Positions 22,996 through 34,301 of a DNA stretch of 64,000 bases are shown here, in pieces (the first letter of the stretch is position 1; each line of letters begins with the position of its first letter). The stretch comes from Lolium rigidum (Eukaryota; Streptophyta; Magnoliopsida; Poales; Poaceae), in assembly GCF_022539505.1 (NCBI RefSeq), contig NC_061508.1, positions 68,023,754-68,087,753 on the forward strand, in the 5' to 3' direction. Position numbers and translations under genes: made by a program. The notes under the pieces were generated by a model. It searched no databases and was not told the DNA's origin. It saw only the letters and a list, made by a program, of their open reading frames with translations.

Positions 22996-24188
22996 GAGAA
23001 GAATAGGATAGTAAAAACACAAAATCCTCAATATTTATTTTAGACTACCGTAGTCTCAGATATGTGTTTTTACAACCATAGCTTCCTAACTCATCCTCTC
23101 CACACAAAATATTATTTAATTTTTTCGGCTGTAAATTTTATTCAAAGCAATAAATCTCGCAAACACAATTTGCAAATTGGTCTACTCTGTACTAATACGT
23201 TTAATGCCACCTAATTCTATTACACTCGCTCATCACCAAACTGAAAATAGACTGATCAAATGGAACACTATTACATTATAATGGGGCGACCTACGAGCAC
23301 TCGCAACGATATAACTTGGATGGCTTGCAATAGAGAATATAAAAGAACTCAAAATTTAATGGCATATAACCTCTGCACAGATAATCATGGCCCATATTCC
23401 TTGGTGCATTATTACAGCAAAACAATAAAGGCAGCTGAATGTTATTGGAAAAAACATGCAAAGGATATTCAAAGTGGCAAGGATGGAACACGCACCTTCA
23501 GATAAGAATAGTCAGGTTACTTAACCAGAAGGCTAATGGCTTGATTTCTTTACTTCAGGTATGTTATGTAAGGCGATAGAAAAAGGCAAGTTAATTCCCA
23601 CGGGAACGCCATGTACTTTACATTATACCAATATAATTAGAGCAAGATAAATAAGAAGACATGGTAAATTAGCTCTTCGAAAATTGCAACAGTCAAGCTA
23701 GGCCCTCTATTAGAACAAATGCAACCTGCATTCCTAAATCCTAACCCCTCTTTAGAACATCAATTATGCCAATATATTAACATAAATACACAAAGGTATT
23801 ACCTTCACAGACCAAAGAAATATTGCCATTCGTTCGGGAAAATTGTGCAAGCTCATTCCTGCAGCTCAGTATGAAGTCGAATGATTGTAGATTCAAGGAA
23901 AACTTCACATAATTTTATCAACGAACCTCGTGTGGCATGAAATTGTTCAAACAATAATGTCACCTAAAAGAAAGTTTAACAAGTGCAGGCTTGTTAGCTT
24001 AATGATTTAGAAACATTCTTAGTTTCTTACCAACAGTTGTAATGATACCACAGAATAAGACTCACCGGCGATTCTTTTGCATCTTATCTTTACCCTAACC
24101 ATCATCATCAGTCTGTTTTCCACAAAAAAAGAACTAAATTGTACTCAGCCGTCCTCCAGTAAGAAAACAGATTAATATGATGTTGTAC
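22996..24188. other. Probable intron or 3' region of the unknown gene
   Basis: AT-rich. Minus-strand stretches with good splice borders occur at about 24055-24105 and 23795-23980. None continues the frame of the upstream exons without a stop, so the real 3' structure is unresolved. Confidence 0.35.
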
Positions 24189-25379
24189 TTGCCCCTGTAG
24201 ATTGTTCATTCCAACTTTTTTCTTGCTTGGATAAGTGGCTGGCACAAAGGTTGGCTCTGGAATAAACTTTGACAACCAAACCAGAGAAAAGAACTCCTGC
24301 AAGAGAAATACAAAATAATATTGCAATTTGTTACCTAAGAAGTAAAATTTGACTCACTCAAACATTGGCCTTCAAGAAGACTATAAAATTGGGTGCATTG
24401 TGTGCCAAGTATCGAAATGAAATGATCAACATAAGTTAGACCAGCAGACTAAAGAACACAAGGGAGAAGAACATGGAAACTCTGTACCAATAGACAGATA
24501 GAACAATAAAGAGGACAGGTCATCTGAATACCTGTGATACGAAGTGTGACGAAGTGGGCAGCATTGTAGGAAGCAATAGCAAGTTTACGTTCAATTGATA
24601 TCCCACAGACTAATGATCTCCTGAAGCAACGCCGAGTAACTGACTTCATAGATAAAATACCGCAGGCGTAGAAGCAGTATACTTGATAAATTTAGGTAGT
24701 AGACTCATCAGTACTTTCCTTCGGCAGGAGCCATTTAGTATCGAAAGAACAGTAATCCAATAAACCCAATGTTCTTCACAATATATGGATTCTTCACTTT
24801 ATATCTATATACAAATAGAAGAAACAAATATTTTCCAATGGACCTTTATTCGTGTACCTGCAATCTACAGAGTATATATATCAACACTATATAGAAGCAC
24901 AATATAAACTTTGCAAGAAAGAAACAAACTAACCCACAAAGAATGAAACAAGCCTAAAAATACGAACAGCGAGTGCACACCTGCTTTTGCCCACCTAAGC
25001 CACCTCAGTCGCTTAAACTGTTGGCGACGGCAGATTCGGCCATATTCACGCGAGACAACAGGGAAAAAGCCAGGGCCTGGATCGACAGCAATGTCAGCTG
25101 AAGGTACAGGCACGGGACGAAGCGAAAAGTAAGAAAGGTGTACTGGCACCCACCAACAAACCGTGATCTGTCCACAATTTCCCCAGGAGATGGCTTATAT
25201 CGAGGATCAAAGGCAGCTACCATAAAGAAGAGCCGTAAGAAAAGGGCACCCTAAAATATAATAATGTAAACACGACCGAGGACACACGTACCACGGAACA
25301 AGGCGACACGAGCTGAAACTCGCTCGCGGTGGCGTGCAGCGCTCCGGGAACGTGACGAGCCAGAAGACGACGCGTCCAT
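24189..25379 (-). CDS. Unrecognised multi-exon gene
   Basis: Five coding exons can be read on the minus strand: 25292-25379 (start MDASSSGSSRSRSAARHRER), 25154-25216, 24981-25097, 24532-24639 and 24189-24296. Every junction has GT and AG borders, every intron is phase 1, and the four internal exons are 63, 117, 108 and 108 bp, all multiples of three, with no stop. That regularity is unlikely by chance. The product is basic: PRYKPSPGEIVDRSRF, then DPGPGFFPVVSREYGR, RRQQFKRLRWLRWAKA, GISIERKLAIASYNAAH and VLFSGLVVKVYSRANL. I recognise no domain. Two leader exons (from about 26000 to 25676, and 25540-25590) have good splice sites, and a TATA box is at 26027. The next candidate exon gives an immediate stop, so the gene either ends near 24100 or is damaged. 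Confidence 0.5.
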
Positions 25380-25675
25380 TAAAAAGTAAGCGAAGCAAAC
25401 GAACAGAAACACAGACTAAGCGTCTATAACAGGATCGTCACCTCACAGGCATATTAACAAACACATGAACTGCAACAAGCACCCTCAATCAGTCCATGCG
25501 GACAGCCAGGCAAAAGATCTCGGGGAAGAGTTGACATACCTCGGCAGAAAGAGCCCGTCGGCCGGACAGAGATACACGGCTAGAACCAATCTGAAAGGGG
25601 GGAGGGGGGAGGGGGGAGGTTAGCCACTGGGAGTGTTTGCAAGATGAGCTGAGCAAAGAAGGGTGAGACTCGTAC

Positions 25676-26000
25676 CTGAGGAAGGAGGGGCGAACGAAGC
25701 AGCGACCGGCCAGATCGGTTGGAACTTGGACGGAGCTGCTACCTTTGGTCCTCGGTTGGAACTTGGACGGAGCTGCTGTGAAGGAGCCACGGAATCAGTA
25801 TACAGGGAAAGGAGATGAACACGGGAAACAAGAAGCTGAAATCCCTTAAAAGAAATCAGGAACACCTCAACCCAATCCTTCCATGGTGCACGAAACGGCG
25901 GTGCGACGCGGCGGCGGGCAGGGTATTGTGCTGCGAGGCGGCGGCGTTACCTCGGCGTCTCTGCTCGAGGAAGACGAAAGTTGGAGAGGACTATTGCTGG
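25676..26000 (-). other. 5' leader exon of the unknown gene
   Basis: The minus strand shows a donor TTCCTCAG|GTACGAG at 25676 and a second untranslated exon at 25540-25590 between CTTTCAG and GTATGTC. The leader contains a direct repeat of about 26 bp, CAGCTCCGTCCAAGTTCC and following bases, at about 25695-25735 and 25735-25775. Confidence 0.4.
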
Positions 26001-26026
26001 GCCTGCACAGAAGCGGGGCAGAGAAA

Positions 26027-26034
26027 GATTTATA
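26027..26034 (-). promoter_or_regulatory. TATA box of the unknown minus-strand gene
   Basis: The minus strand reads CCGTATAAATCTTTC. A start about 30 bp downstream would be near 26000, just before the first leader exon. The gene is divergent from the cysteine-rich gene, with about 520 bp between the two TATA boxes. Confidence 0.45.
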
Positions 26035-26545
26035 CGGCCCTGCAGACGCACAGAAAAACAAATGACCAGTCGACTTCTTTTCCAAACCAAAACGAGACAG
26101 ACATGTGGGGCCAAGAACTAATCAGGCCTACATGCAGAAGGTAATAGAAGGTAATTGCCGCGTTTTGCACACTAAACCGGGAAAAGGACGGTGCCAGGCT
26201 CATTTATTCCACTGGCAGCGCTGCGGCGCGCAGCACGCCCAACGCCAACTACAGAGACGAAAAAGAAACCCAGAACGAGAATGACAAGCAGGCCATGTCA
26301 TGAATCGGTCCCACGTGCAGTGTGTATAGGCAGAGGACGGGAACGATCCAACCAATCAACCGATTTCTGCAGCATCGATCTCTGCAGCAAAACAGGTGAA
26401 TCAACAACGCAACTATCGTGGAACGCTCACAGCTAGGCCAAAGGGTCACGCACTTGCTTGTTCTTAATTGCATTATGTGTAGATTAGCTATATACTCCAG
26501 GAGTAGGAGCTACCAGGTTGCTCCATTCTAGGGACCTTGGGCGCC

Positions 26546-26551
26546 TATAAA
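26546..26551 (+). promoter_or_regulatory. TATA box of the cysteine-rich gene
   Basis: GCGCCTATAAATGGCG lies 69 bp before the ATG at 26615, the usual spacing for a short cereal leader of about 35-40 bases. Confidence 0.65.
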
Positions 26552-26614
26552 TGGCGTAGCTATGCTCCTTCGTATGCACACACCACTCAGTCAATCTTCT
26601 CATTCCTCTCCAAT

Positions 26615-27034
26615 ATGCCTTCAGGTTCAGCCACCGCTCTCAAGGCGGCAGCCGTCGCTGCCGTCCTCGCCGTGCTGGTGCTGCCTTCCTCGGCGCGGTG
26701 TCCGTCGCAGGGCCCAGAACCAGTACCAGCTGCAACGCCGGCGCCGGCGGTGGAATGCAACTGCAGCTACTGCAGCCCGAAGTGCGACACCTCCGTTGCC
26801 CAGGAATGCAGCCCGGTCTGCGGCCCTTCCAGCTGCGCCGACTGCAAGTCCGACGAGATCAAGAGGTGCAGGGAGACCTGCAAAGGCAGCCCCTGCGACG
26901 CCTGCGAGAACGACGCCAACATGGCGTGCTCCGGCGTTTGCTACGGCAGTACATGCTCCGACTGCACGAGGCAGACCGGCAAGCAGTGCGTGGCCGACTG
27001 CTGCGTGGCCGCCTGCGGAGGAGGAAAATCATGA
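26615..27034 (+). CDS. Secreted cysteine-rich repeat protein
   Basis: A single-exon frame of 139 residues. Residues 1-27 form a signal peptide with a hydrophobic Ala/Val/Leu core and a cleavage-like SSARC site, so the product is probably secreted. A short Pro/Ala/Gln stretch follows. The rest is about four tandem units of 21 residues with the pattern C-x3-C-x3-S/P-C-x2-C-x6-7-C-x3-C, for example CGPSSCADCKSDEIKRC and CYGSTCSDCTRQTGKQC. The mature part has 21 cysteines, probably disulfide-bonded. It ends CVAACGGGKS. The start at 26615 is chosen over an upstream in-frame ATG because it begins the signal peptide and fits the TATA box. I cannot name the family; small secreted cysteine-rich proteins of this kind are often expressed in reproductive or seed tissue or act in defence, which is inference only. 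Confidence 0.8.
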   Translation: MPSGSATALKAAAVAAVLAVLVLPSSARCPSQGPEPVPAATPAPAVECNCSYCSPKCDTSVAQECSPVCGPSSCADCKSDEIKRCRETCKGSPCDACENDANMACSGVCYGSTCSDCTRQTGKQCVADCCVAACGGGKS

Positions 27035-27551
27035 AATGAAGCAAGTCCGGCCGGCCCTCTGTTTCATGGTGTCTGTTTTGTGTACCTTCTCTCTACTCAT
27101 TTTCATAAAAGTGTACCACGTAGCAAAGTACTAATCGGTATTTTGATTTGGTGTGAACTTCACTTTTTATACAGTGCCTTCACAAAGATAGTGACCCTTG
27201 TATTTTGCAGGATTTGGTTTTCCGCATCATAGATTCTATACTAATAATAATGCAGATTTAAGACCCTAAACATTAGAGTGGTTACATCAATCAAACGAAG
27301 ATGAGCAAACAAATATAACAATGAAATAAAAAATTCAAACAAAAAGATGGTAACATCATCAAACGGCATATAGATTGCATCATTCAGTTCTTAAACCAGC
27401 TCGGAGGGTTACACACTTCAAAAAACTAAGATAGATTCCCTGAGGTGATCAATCAAAATCACAACCAGCTTAACTGACACACTTCAATCTCCTAAACAAA
27501 ATTATTTCCTAACACGACCGGCCGGCTGGGCGGATGAATGAATGGCTTCCT
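27035..27551. other. Intergenic DNA between convergent genes
   Basis: It holds the 3' ends of the cysteine-rich gene (plus) and the cupin gene (minus). AATAAT and AATAAA-like signals occur near 27240 and 27325. No gene is visible. Confidence 0.4.
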
Positions 27552-29063
27552 CTAGTTGGGGGCGAAGAAGATCTCCGAGTCGAGCCTCTTGGAGCGGAAC
27601 AGCTTTTCCATCTCCGGCGTTGTGTTGAACGCCGCCTCCAGCACCTCAGGTGAGATCGCCTTCCACACCGAGGTCTTCCCGGCTAGGTGGCTGAAGATCG
27701 GGCTGCACAAACACATACATATTGTCGTAAGGATCATGAGCTCGGTCGCCATGGAAACCGATGGTGCAACTGAATGCCAACGAATATAAATAGATTGCGT
27801 TTCTTACTTGGGGGTGGTGATGATGGAGAACCACTCCATGCCGGATGCGTCGGCAATCTTGGAGACGACATGGAAGCGTGGCACGATGAAGAGGCTGCCG
27901 CCCTCGATGCGGGTCTCCAGGACGCGCTTGCCGTCAGGGCCGACGACCTGCACGCGGCCGCTGCCACGGACGATGTACGTCACCTGGTACGCCGAGTCAC
28001 AAGAGAACCCCGGGCACGGCCGACATCGTCCTCCTTGAGGTCCCAGGCACGGCCGACAAACTCCGTGGAGAAGCCGGTGAAGATGCCACTGGAACCGGTG
28101 AGCTGGAAGTTGGTGAACTGGCCAGTCTTGTGGCCCTTGGAGGTGTCGCCGAGAAAGAGGACAACGAGCTCCGTGGCCGACTCAGGAGTGTTGTGCCACC
28201 ATGTAAGCACGCCGAAGGGGAGCGCCAGAGCGTCGCCCTCCTTCACAGGGACCACCTTCTCTTTGGCGGCCTCAGGCAAGACGATGCCGCAGGTTCCCTT
28301 TCCTATGGTTCAAAGATCAAAACAAGCAAAGCATGCTGAATTTTTTTACAAGAATTTAGTAGAATAACTACAACATGAAATCAAAAAACAGAGCAAGTAT
28401 GACTCTAGGATTGGTTGCATCATCACAATGTGTTGTGTTTAGATCGGAGGGGCACACATGCATCAAAGTTGTGACATTACAGAAGGGACATGCGGACAGT
28501 CTCGGAAACTAAGAACTGTGTGTTGATTTGATAAAACAGATGACCAACCATGATATCTTAAACAAATATATTCAATCAAATCAATAGCCACAACAATTCA
28601 GTTATTTGAAATTTAACTACAACTACTGTCAGGATTTGTTTTAGTCTTTCATATAAGAAGTTAAAAAAAAAAGGTTTCAGTCTTTCAGATAAGAGTCTTT
28701 CAGATAAGCAGGATCTGATGCAGACCTGACCAAACTAAACAGCTACGTACGACGTCAGAACTGATCGCATCAAACAGTTGACAGATAATTTGACGAGATA
28801 AAACAGCTGAACTGATCTCAATCCGAACGGAATAATCCACAACCGATGCGCGATCACGAGATCGTACCTTGAAGGACGTAGGCGACCTTGGCGGAATCAG
28901 AGTAGCTGGGGAGGGACATCCCACCGGCAGCGAGAGAGAGCTTGGCGGCGCCAATGGACGCAACGCCGAGCATTGGCAGATCCGCGGGGCTCCACTCATA
29001 GTAGGCACCTCCTTCGCCGCCGTATGCCTTGATCGGCTGCCTCGGTGTCAGATCAACCGCCAT
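27552..29063 (-). pseudogene. Bicupin (11S globulin-like) gene with internal deletion
   Basis: The gene encodes a two-domain cupin of the small legumin/glutelin-like group, cytosolic relatives of seed globulins (Arabidopsis At2g28680 type, from memory about 355 residues). Exons are 28868-29063 (start MAVDLTPRQPIKAYGGEGGA), 27808-28302 and 27552-27702 (ending DSEIFFAPN), with proper GT-AG borders. Exon 2 begins the first cupin core (GIVLPEAAKEKVV, then PFGVLTWWHN) and reaches WDLKEDDV. There it jumps to the middle of the second domain (CPGFSCDSAYQVTYIVRGSG) in a different frame. About 70-80 codons of linker and second-domain start are missing, and the total coding length is not a multiple of three. 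Read straight through, the protein stops at 27980 after the first domain. The deletion lies at a GGCACGGCCGACA repeat. Without RNA data it is best called a pseudogene. Confidence 0.8.
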
Positions 29064-29164
29064 TGCGCAAACGAAAAAGCAGGAGCACAACTACGATCGA
29101 AAAGAAAGAGGGAAATGCCGGGAGCAGAGGAGGCTTTGGCGAGTAGAGACGGGGGCGCCGCCAA

Positions 29165-29172
29165 TATATATA
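29165..29172 (-). promoter_or_regulatory. TATA box of the cupin gene
   Basis: TATATATA lies about 100 bp upstream of the ATG at 29063, suggesting a leader of about 70 bases. Confidence 0.6.
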
Positions 29173-29179
29173 GCACCTC

Positions 29180-30183
29180 TGGTTGGATTAGTTAGGATTA
29201 AGAGAAGGTTTATCGGTCCGCTGTGCAGATGCTTATCTTATCCCGAATTAACGTGTTTCCGATTTTGATGTAACTTTGGACGTGGTTCGCTGTTCATCTT
29301 TAATATTCTTTTTTTCTTCTTCCGTCACTTCTGTGTGAGGAAAAAGATGTTGAATTGTTCCCACTTTCTTGACCGCCCGTCTGCACAATCTTCGTGAACG
29401 TGCCGGGTGCCGACGATGGTCAACTGTGGAAGATACGTTTGTTCCTCCCACTCCAAACCTCCCTCAAAAAACACAATGTTGACACTTTTTTCGGCTGATA
29501 TTTCTCGCTACCCATCGGTATAAGAAAATATCGGCATGTATTTATCAAAATTTATGTAATTTGATTAAGTGAAAGAATTTTGATAAAATCTAGATAAAAT
29601 TTTGAACTTTTAAAGAATCTCAGATGGTAGACCGGTATTTGCGATAACCGGTAGGGATTTGGATACCGAGTAAAATATCACGGTTGCCGCTGGTAATCGG
29701 AATATCCGGCCCCTTTCGGTAAATGAGTTTACTGTGCAAAAGAAATCTCGGTTCACCTGAATTTCATTTGTATTTGGGTTCGTTGGTAAGTCCAACCCAA
29801 ACCGTGTGTGTTCCCCCCCCCCCTCTGCTATAACCCCATGCCCAAAATATTTTGCTTGAAACTTTCACCGGATCTTCCACAAAACATTAATTTCAAAATG
29901 CTTGACATTTTCGAGTTTAAAATTTAATTTTGTTTGAGAATCTCCCCCGGTATTTGACAGGTTATCTTGCCTCTATAGATACTCCCCAACCCCCAAGAGA
30001 TTGTTAACATTGTATGGTTTTCCTTACTGATCTTCGATGCTTCAACTATTTTTCTTTGTTTTCTTTTGTTTGAAGAAAATATAAAGATCGGTTTGGCCTC
30101 CTCTATATCCTCTATAGACTGTTTCCCACTTGTTCTTAGTTTACTTGTTTTATTATTATTTGAAAACCCCAAAAAATAGTAGT
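29180..30183. other. AT-rich DNA, partly an Athila-like leader
   Basis: No gene is seen in 29180-29900. A run of 12 C lies at 29813-29824. From about 29940 to 30183 the sequence leads directly into a Gag-like start and is probably the internal leader of that element; its 5' LTR is not recognisable. Confidence 0.4.
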
Positions 30184-30305
30184 ATGGCAACAAAGAATCT
30201 TGGGGAGTTTGCTACTCCTAATGATAATTATCTCCGTGCACCTATCGCACAACCGGAGAACTATGGAATTAAGCCTAAACTATTGAACTCGGTGATGCAT
30301 CTAAC
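30184..30305 (+). pseudogene. Gag start of an Athila-like element
   Basis: The frame begins MATKNLGEFATPNDNYLRAP and continues IAQPENYGIKPKLLNSV. This is the conserved Gag start of Athila-lineage gypsy elements (LxDFATPxxxYIRAPIAxP then FELKPxLIxMV). It ends after about 40 codons, where a CACTA-like sequence begins. Confidence 0.6.
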
Positions 30306-30900
30306 TCTACTAGGAAAAAACCTACAACACACCAAACAAGGCTACCACCGGCGCACTGGTGCACGCCAGCGGTAACACGCGGTGGTAACGGCTTATCGCC
30401 AGCGGTATTTTTTCCAGAATTCAAAAAATGTGCTCGATCGAGACTTAGATCGAGTATTTGGTCGTCACTCGGGAACCGCCGAACCGTGGGCATCGCGCGG
30501 GAGGGAGGTGGTCACCGAAGGTGGCTGCCGGAGGAAGGGGCACCAGAGAGGAGGTGGTCACCAGAGGAAGGGGCAACGAAGGTGGTGGTCACTAGAGTGA
30601 GGAGCTCGAGGTCGCCAGAGAGAGGTAGTGGAAGGGCACCGAAGGGAGGAGAAGATGGGGTGCCGGAGGGAGAAGGGGAAGATGAGGAGGGGAGAAGGTG
30701 AAGAAGTGGAAGAGGAGGAGGAAAAGAAGGTGGACAAGTGAAAGAGAAGGAGCGAGAAGGTGGAGAAGTTGAAGAGGAGGAGCAGGAGGGTAAAGGAGAA
30801 TAGAGCCGCACCGACTAGTTTCAAATTAAAGTGAAGTTCACCGATGGCGCACCAATATGGTGGTGCGCCAGCGATAAGTGAGCCCTTTTGGAAAAAAAGG
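30306..30900. mobile_element. CACTA-like fragment with GA-rich interior
   Basis: CTACTAGGAAAAAACCT near 30307 resembles a CACTA terminus. It is followed by subterminal-like CACCGGCGCACTGGTGCACGCC and similar blocks; GGCGCACCAATATGGTGGTGCGCC near 30845 is an inverted pair of the same type. The interior 30480-30800 is an imperfect GGAGAAGG/GAGGAGG tract. No matching end or target duplication was found. Confidence 0.4.
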
Positions 30901-31019
30901 GCGAAATATTAATCCTCCGAAAACTCTATTTTCCTTTTTGATTTTGACGAATCTAAAAGATCGGATGTAACTTTTGTGTAGATACATTTTCATATGAAAA
31001 CAATTTTTATCTAAAAGTT

Positions 31020-31785
31020 CCAAACGTATCTATAATTTTGTATGCTCCATGCTTGTTTTACACCAATTCCACTATTTTTGCTTACATTTTGTTGCACTTT
31101 TATACATTTTTCGGCACTAACCTATTGACAAGATGCCATAGTGCCAGTTCCATGTTTTCTGCTGTTTTTGGTTTCAGAAAAGTTGTACATGAAATATTCT
31201 CAGAATTGAACGAAACAAAAGCCGAAGTCAATATTTTACCGTAACGAAGATGAAGTCCGAAGGGGAATCGAAGAGGGGCAGCAGTGTGGCCAGACCAGGC
31301 CTAGGCGCGGCCCAGGCCCTGGCCGCGCCTAGGGGTGGTCTGGGCCCCCTGGCCTCCACCGATATTTGCCCTTCCACCTATTTATTCACGATCACGGGAA
31401 AACCCCAGAGACCGAGAATTCATCCACGTACGAAAAGTTCCGTTGCGGCCGCCATTGCAGAACCCATCTCGAGAGGGTTCTGATGCTCTTCCCAGCACCC
31501 TGCCAGAGGGGAAGATCGTCACCGGAGGCTTCTACATCGCAATGCCCGCCTCCGAAGTGATGCGTGAGTAGTTGATCCATGGACTATGGGTCCATAGCAG
31601 TAGTTATATGGTTGTCCTCTCCAATTTGTGCATCATGTTTATATCTTGTGAGCTGCCTATCATGATCAAGATCATCCTTATGTAATGCTACATGTTGTGT
31701 TTGCTTGGGTCCGATGAATATTGAATACTATGGTACATATTGATTATATTCATGCCATATATGTTATTTTTGATCTTGCATGCTC
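31020..31785 (+). mobile_element. Partial Athila-like LTR
   Basis: It begins CCAAACGTATCTATAATTTTG, lacking the first bases of the usual TGATACGTCTCCAACG start, and follows the LTR order: ACTAACCTATTGACAAGATG, TTCTGCTGTTTTTGGTT, a GC-rich block, then GGACTATGGGTCCATAGCAG at 31578. It breaks off at about 31785. Confidence 0.65.
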
Positions 31786-31949
31786 TCCATTTTGATGAGG
31801 ACATCCCATCTATTGATACAACCGATGTACCTACAGTCACACAAATACAAGGACCAATCACTCGAGCTCGTGCCAAACTACGGACTCGAAGATTTCAAAT
31901 CATTTCCAATCATTTCCAGAATCATGCCCGAGGACTTGATTCTGAGTAG
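31786..31949 (+). pseudogene. C-terminal end of a gypsy polyprotein
   Basis: In frame, the stretch reads TTDVPTVTQIQGPITRARAK and ends at a stop at 31947-31949. The GPITRARA motif is the usual tail of plant gypsy Pol proteins. It is joined directly to the LTR fragment on its left, so it is a recombined relic. Confidence 0.5.
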
Positions 31950-32509
31950 AGTAATGTTGTTTTGTCATCGGCAGTTAACCAGTATTGATTTATCGAGTAA
32001 AACTGGGCACATTACTCAGAATCCTTTACGTATTATCAATGGGCATGGCCTAATTCAAAGATATTGAAGACCCGATATATAAAAGTTATCGGATGAACAC
32101 GACGGTTTACAAAAGATATCGACAGAGAAAGAAGCATTCGAGTAGTACAACTTGAGTCTACGCGCGGTTGCAAGCACCCGCCCATAGACTCGGGGGCTAC
32201 TCCCATCGGGAGCGCTAGACGCGCACCCGATACAAAAGACTTTTATGTTTTCAAAGAAGTTCAAGATCTTCCGGCAATTGTGAATGTTCGACAGAAGACA
32301 ATTTTAGTCCCTGCCCGAAGCTTCTTCGGCCAGACACTCGGGGGCTACTGATGTGGGCATTACCCTTTGGGTCCTAGTATTACGCTACCTCCTACAGCTC
32401 GACCAGGGGCCCATGAAGATTATACATCGACCATGGTGGACCGTTATGTCGGTTCCAAAGAAGGATTCTTGAAGAACAAGGCAAGAAGACGAAGAAAGAA
32501 GGAAAGTTT
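31950..32509 (+). mobile_element. Tat-type gypsy fragment with LTR start
   Basis: It shows the tract GACTCGGGGGCTAC twice (32187 and 32335). The second is followed at 32349 by TGATGTGGGCATTACCC, the LTR start of the same family as the element at 48948-57703 (there TGACGTGGGCATTACCC, minus strand). Only 161 bp of LTR remain before the copia insertion at 32510. Confidence 0.65.
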
Positions 32510-34285
32510 TGTTGGAGATATGCCCAAGAGGCAATAATAAAAGTGGTTATTATATATCTTTATGTTTATGATAAATGTTTATATACCATGCTATAATTGT
32601 ATTAACCGAAACATTGATACATGTGTGATATGTAAACAACAAAGAGTCCCTAGTATGCCTCTTATCTAGCTTGTTGATTAATGGATGATTAGTTTCATAA
32701 TCATGAACATTGGATGTTATTAATAACAAGGTTATATCATTGTATGAATGATGTAATGGACACACACCCAATTAAGCATAGCATAAGATCACGTCATTAA
32801 GTTATTTGCTATAAGCTTTCGATACATAATTACCTAGTCCTTATGACCATGAGATCATGTAAATCACTTATACCGGAAAGGTACTTTGATTACATCAAAT
32901 ACCACTGCGTAAATGGGTGGTTATAAAGGTGGGATTAAGTATCCGGAAAGTATGAGTTGAGGCATATGGATCAACAGTGGGATTTGTCCATCCTGATGAC
33001 GGATAGATATACTCCGGGCCCTCTCGGTGGAATGTCGTCTAATGTCTTGCAAGCATATGAATAATTTCATAAGAGACCACATACCACGGTACGAGTAAAG
33101 AGTACTTGTCAGGAGACGAGGTTGAACAAGGTATAGAGTGATACCGATGATCAAACATCGGACAAGTAAAATATCGCGTGACAAAGGGAATTGGTATCGT
33201 ATGTGAATGGTTCATTCGATCACTAAAGTCATCGTTGAATATGTGGGAGCCATTATGGATCTCCAGATCCCGCTATTGGTTATTGGTCGGAATGAGTACT
33301 CAACCATGTCCGCATAGTTCACGAACCGTAGGGTGACACACTTAAAGTTGGATGTTGAAATGGTAGAACTTGAATATGGAATGGAGTTCGAATATTTGTT
33401 CGGAGTCCCGGATGAGATCCCGGACATCACGAGGAGTTCCGGAATGGTCCGGAGAATAAGATTCATATATAGGAAGTCATTTTATAAGATTTAAAATGAT
33501 CCGGAAGGTTCTATGGAAGGTTCTAGAAGGTTCTAGAAAAGTCCGGAAGAAACCACTAAGGAAGGCGGAGTCCCGGATGGACTCCACCTCCCATGGCCGG
33601 CCAACCCTAAGGGGGAGGAGTCCCAAGTGGACTCCCTAAGGGGGCCGGCCACCCCCACATGGAAGGGGGAATCCCACCCCAAGTGGGATTCCCACCTTGG
33701 GTAGGTTTCCCTATCACATGGAAGGTTTTGGGTTCGGGTCTTATTCGGAGACTTGTAGTCCAACACTTGGGGCTTCCATCTATATAATGAGGGGCCAAGG
33801 GGAGGGGGCCGGCCACCCCAAGACCACAAGGTGGCCGCACCCCCTAGTGGCCGGCGCCCCCCTCTCCCAAACCCTAGCGGCCCTCTCTCCTCCACCACAT
33901 CCCGCACGCTTAGCGAAGCTCCGCCGGGTTTCTCCACCACCACCGACACCACGCCGTCGTGCTGTCGTATTCAAGAGGAGCTACTACTTCCGCTGCCCGC
34001 TGGAACGGGGAGGTGGACGTCGTCTTCATCAACAACCGAACGTGTGACCGAGTACGGAGGTGCTGCCCGTTCGTGGCGCCGTGATCAAGATCTTCTACGC
34101 GCTTTTGCAAGCGGCAAGTGAACGTCTACCGCAGCAACAAGAGCCTCATCTTGTAGGCTTTGGAATCTCTTCAAGGGTGAGACTCGATAATCCCCTCGTT
34201 GCTACCGTCTTCTAGATTGCATCTTGGCTTGGATTGTGTGTTCGCGGTAGGAAATTTTTTGTTTTCTATGCAACGAATCCCTACA
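32510..34285 (+). repeat. 5' LTR of Angela/BARE-like copia element E
   Basis: The 1776-bp LTR starts TGTTGGAGATATGCCCAAGA and ends AATCCCTACA. This start is the signature of the Angela/BARE group of pooid copia elements. The GC-rich part near 33590-33900 and the TATATAATG at 33780 fit an LTR promoter region. The left flank is AGTTT. Confidence 0.85.
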
Positions 34286-34286
34286 G

Positions 34287-34301
34287 TGGTATCAGAGCCA
34301 G
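34287..34301 (+). promoter_or_regulatory. Primer binding site, initiator tRNA-Met
   Basis: TGGTATCAGAGCCAG begins one base after the LTR. It is complementary to the 3' end of plant initiator tRNA-Met, the standard copia primer. Confidence 0.85.

Noticed and set aside
31250..31571. ORFs in the LTR GC-rich block
   Set aside because: The same block in other LTRs gives similar frames. It is the LTR promoter and leader region.
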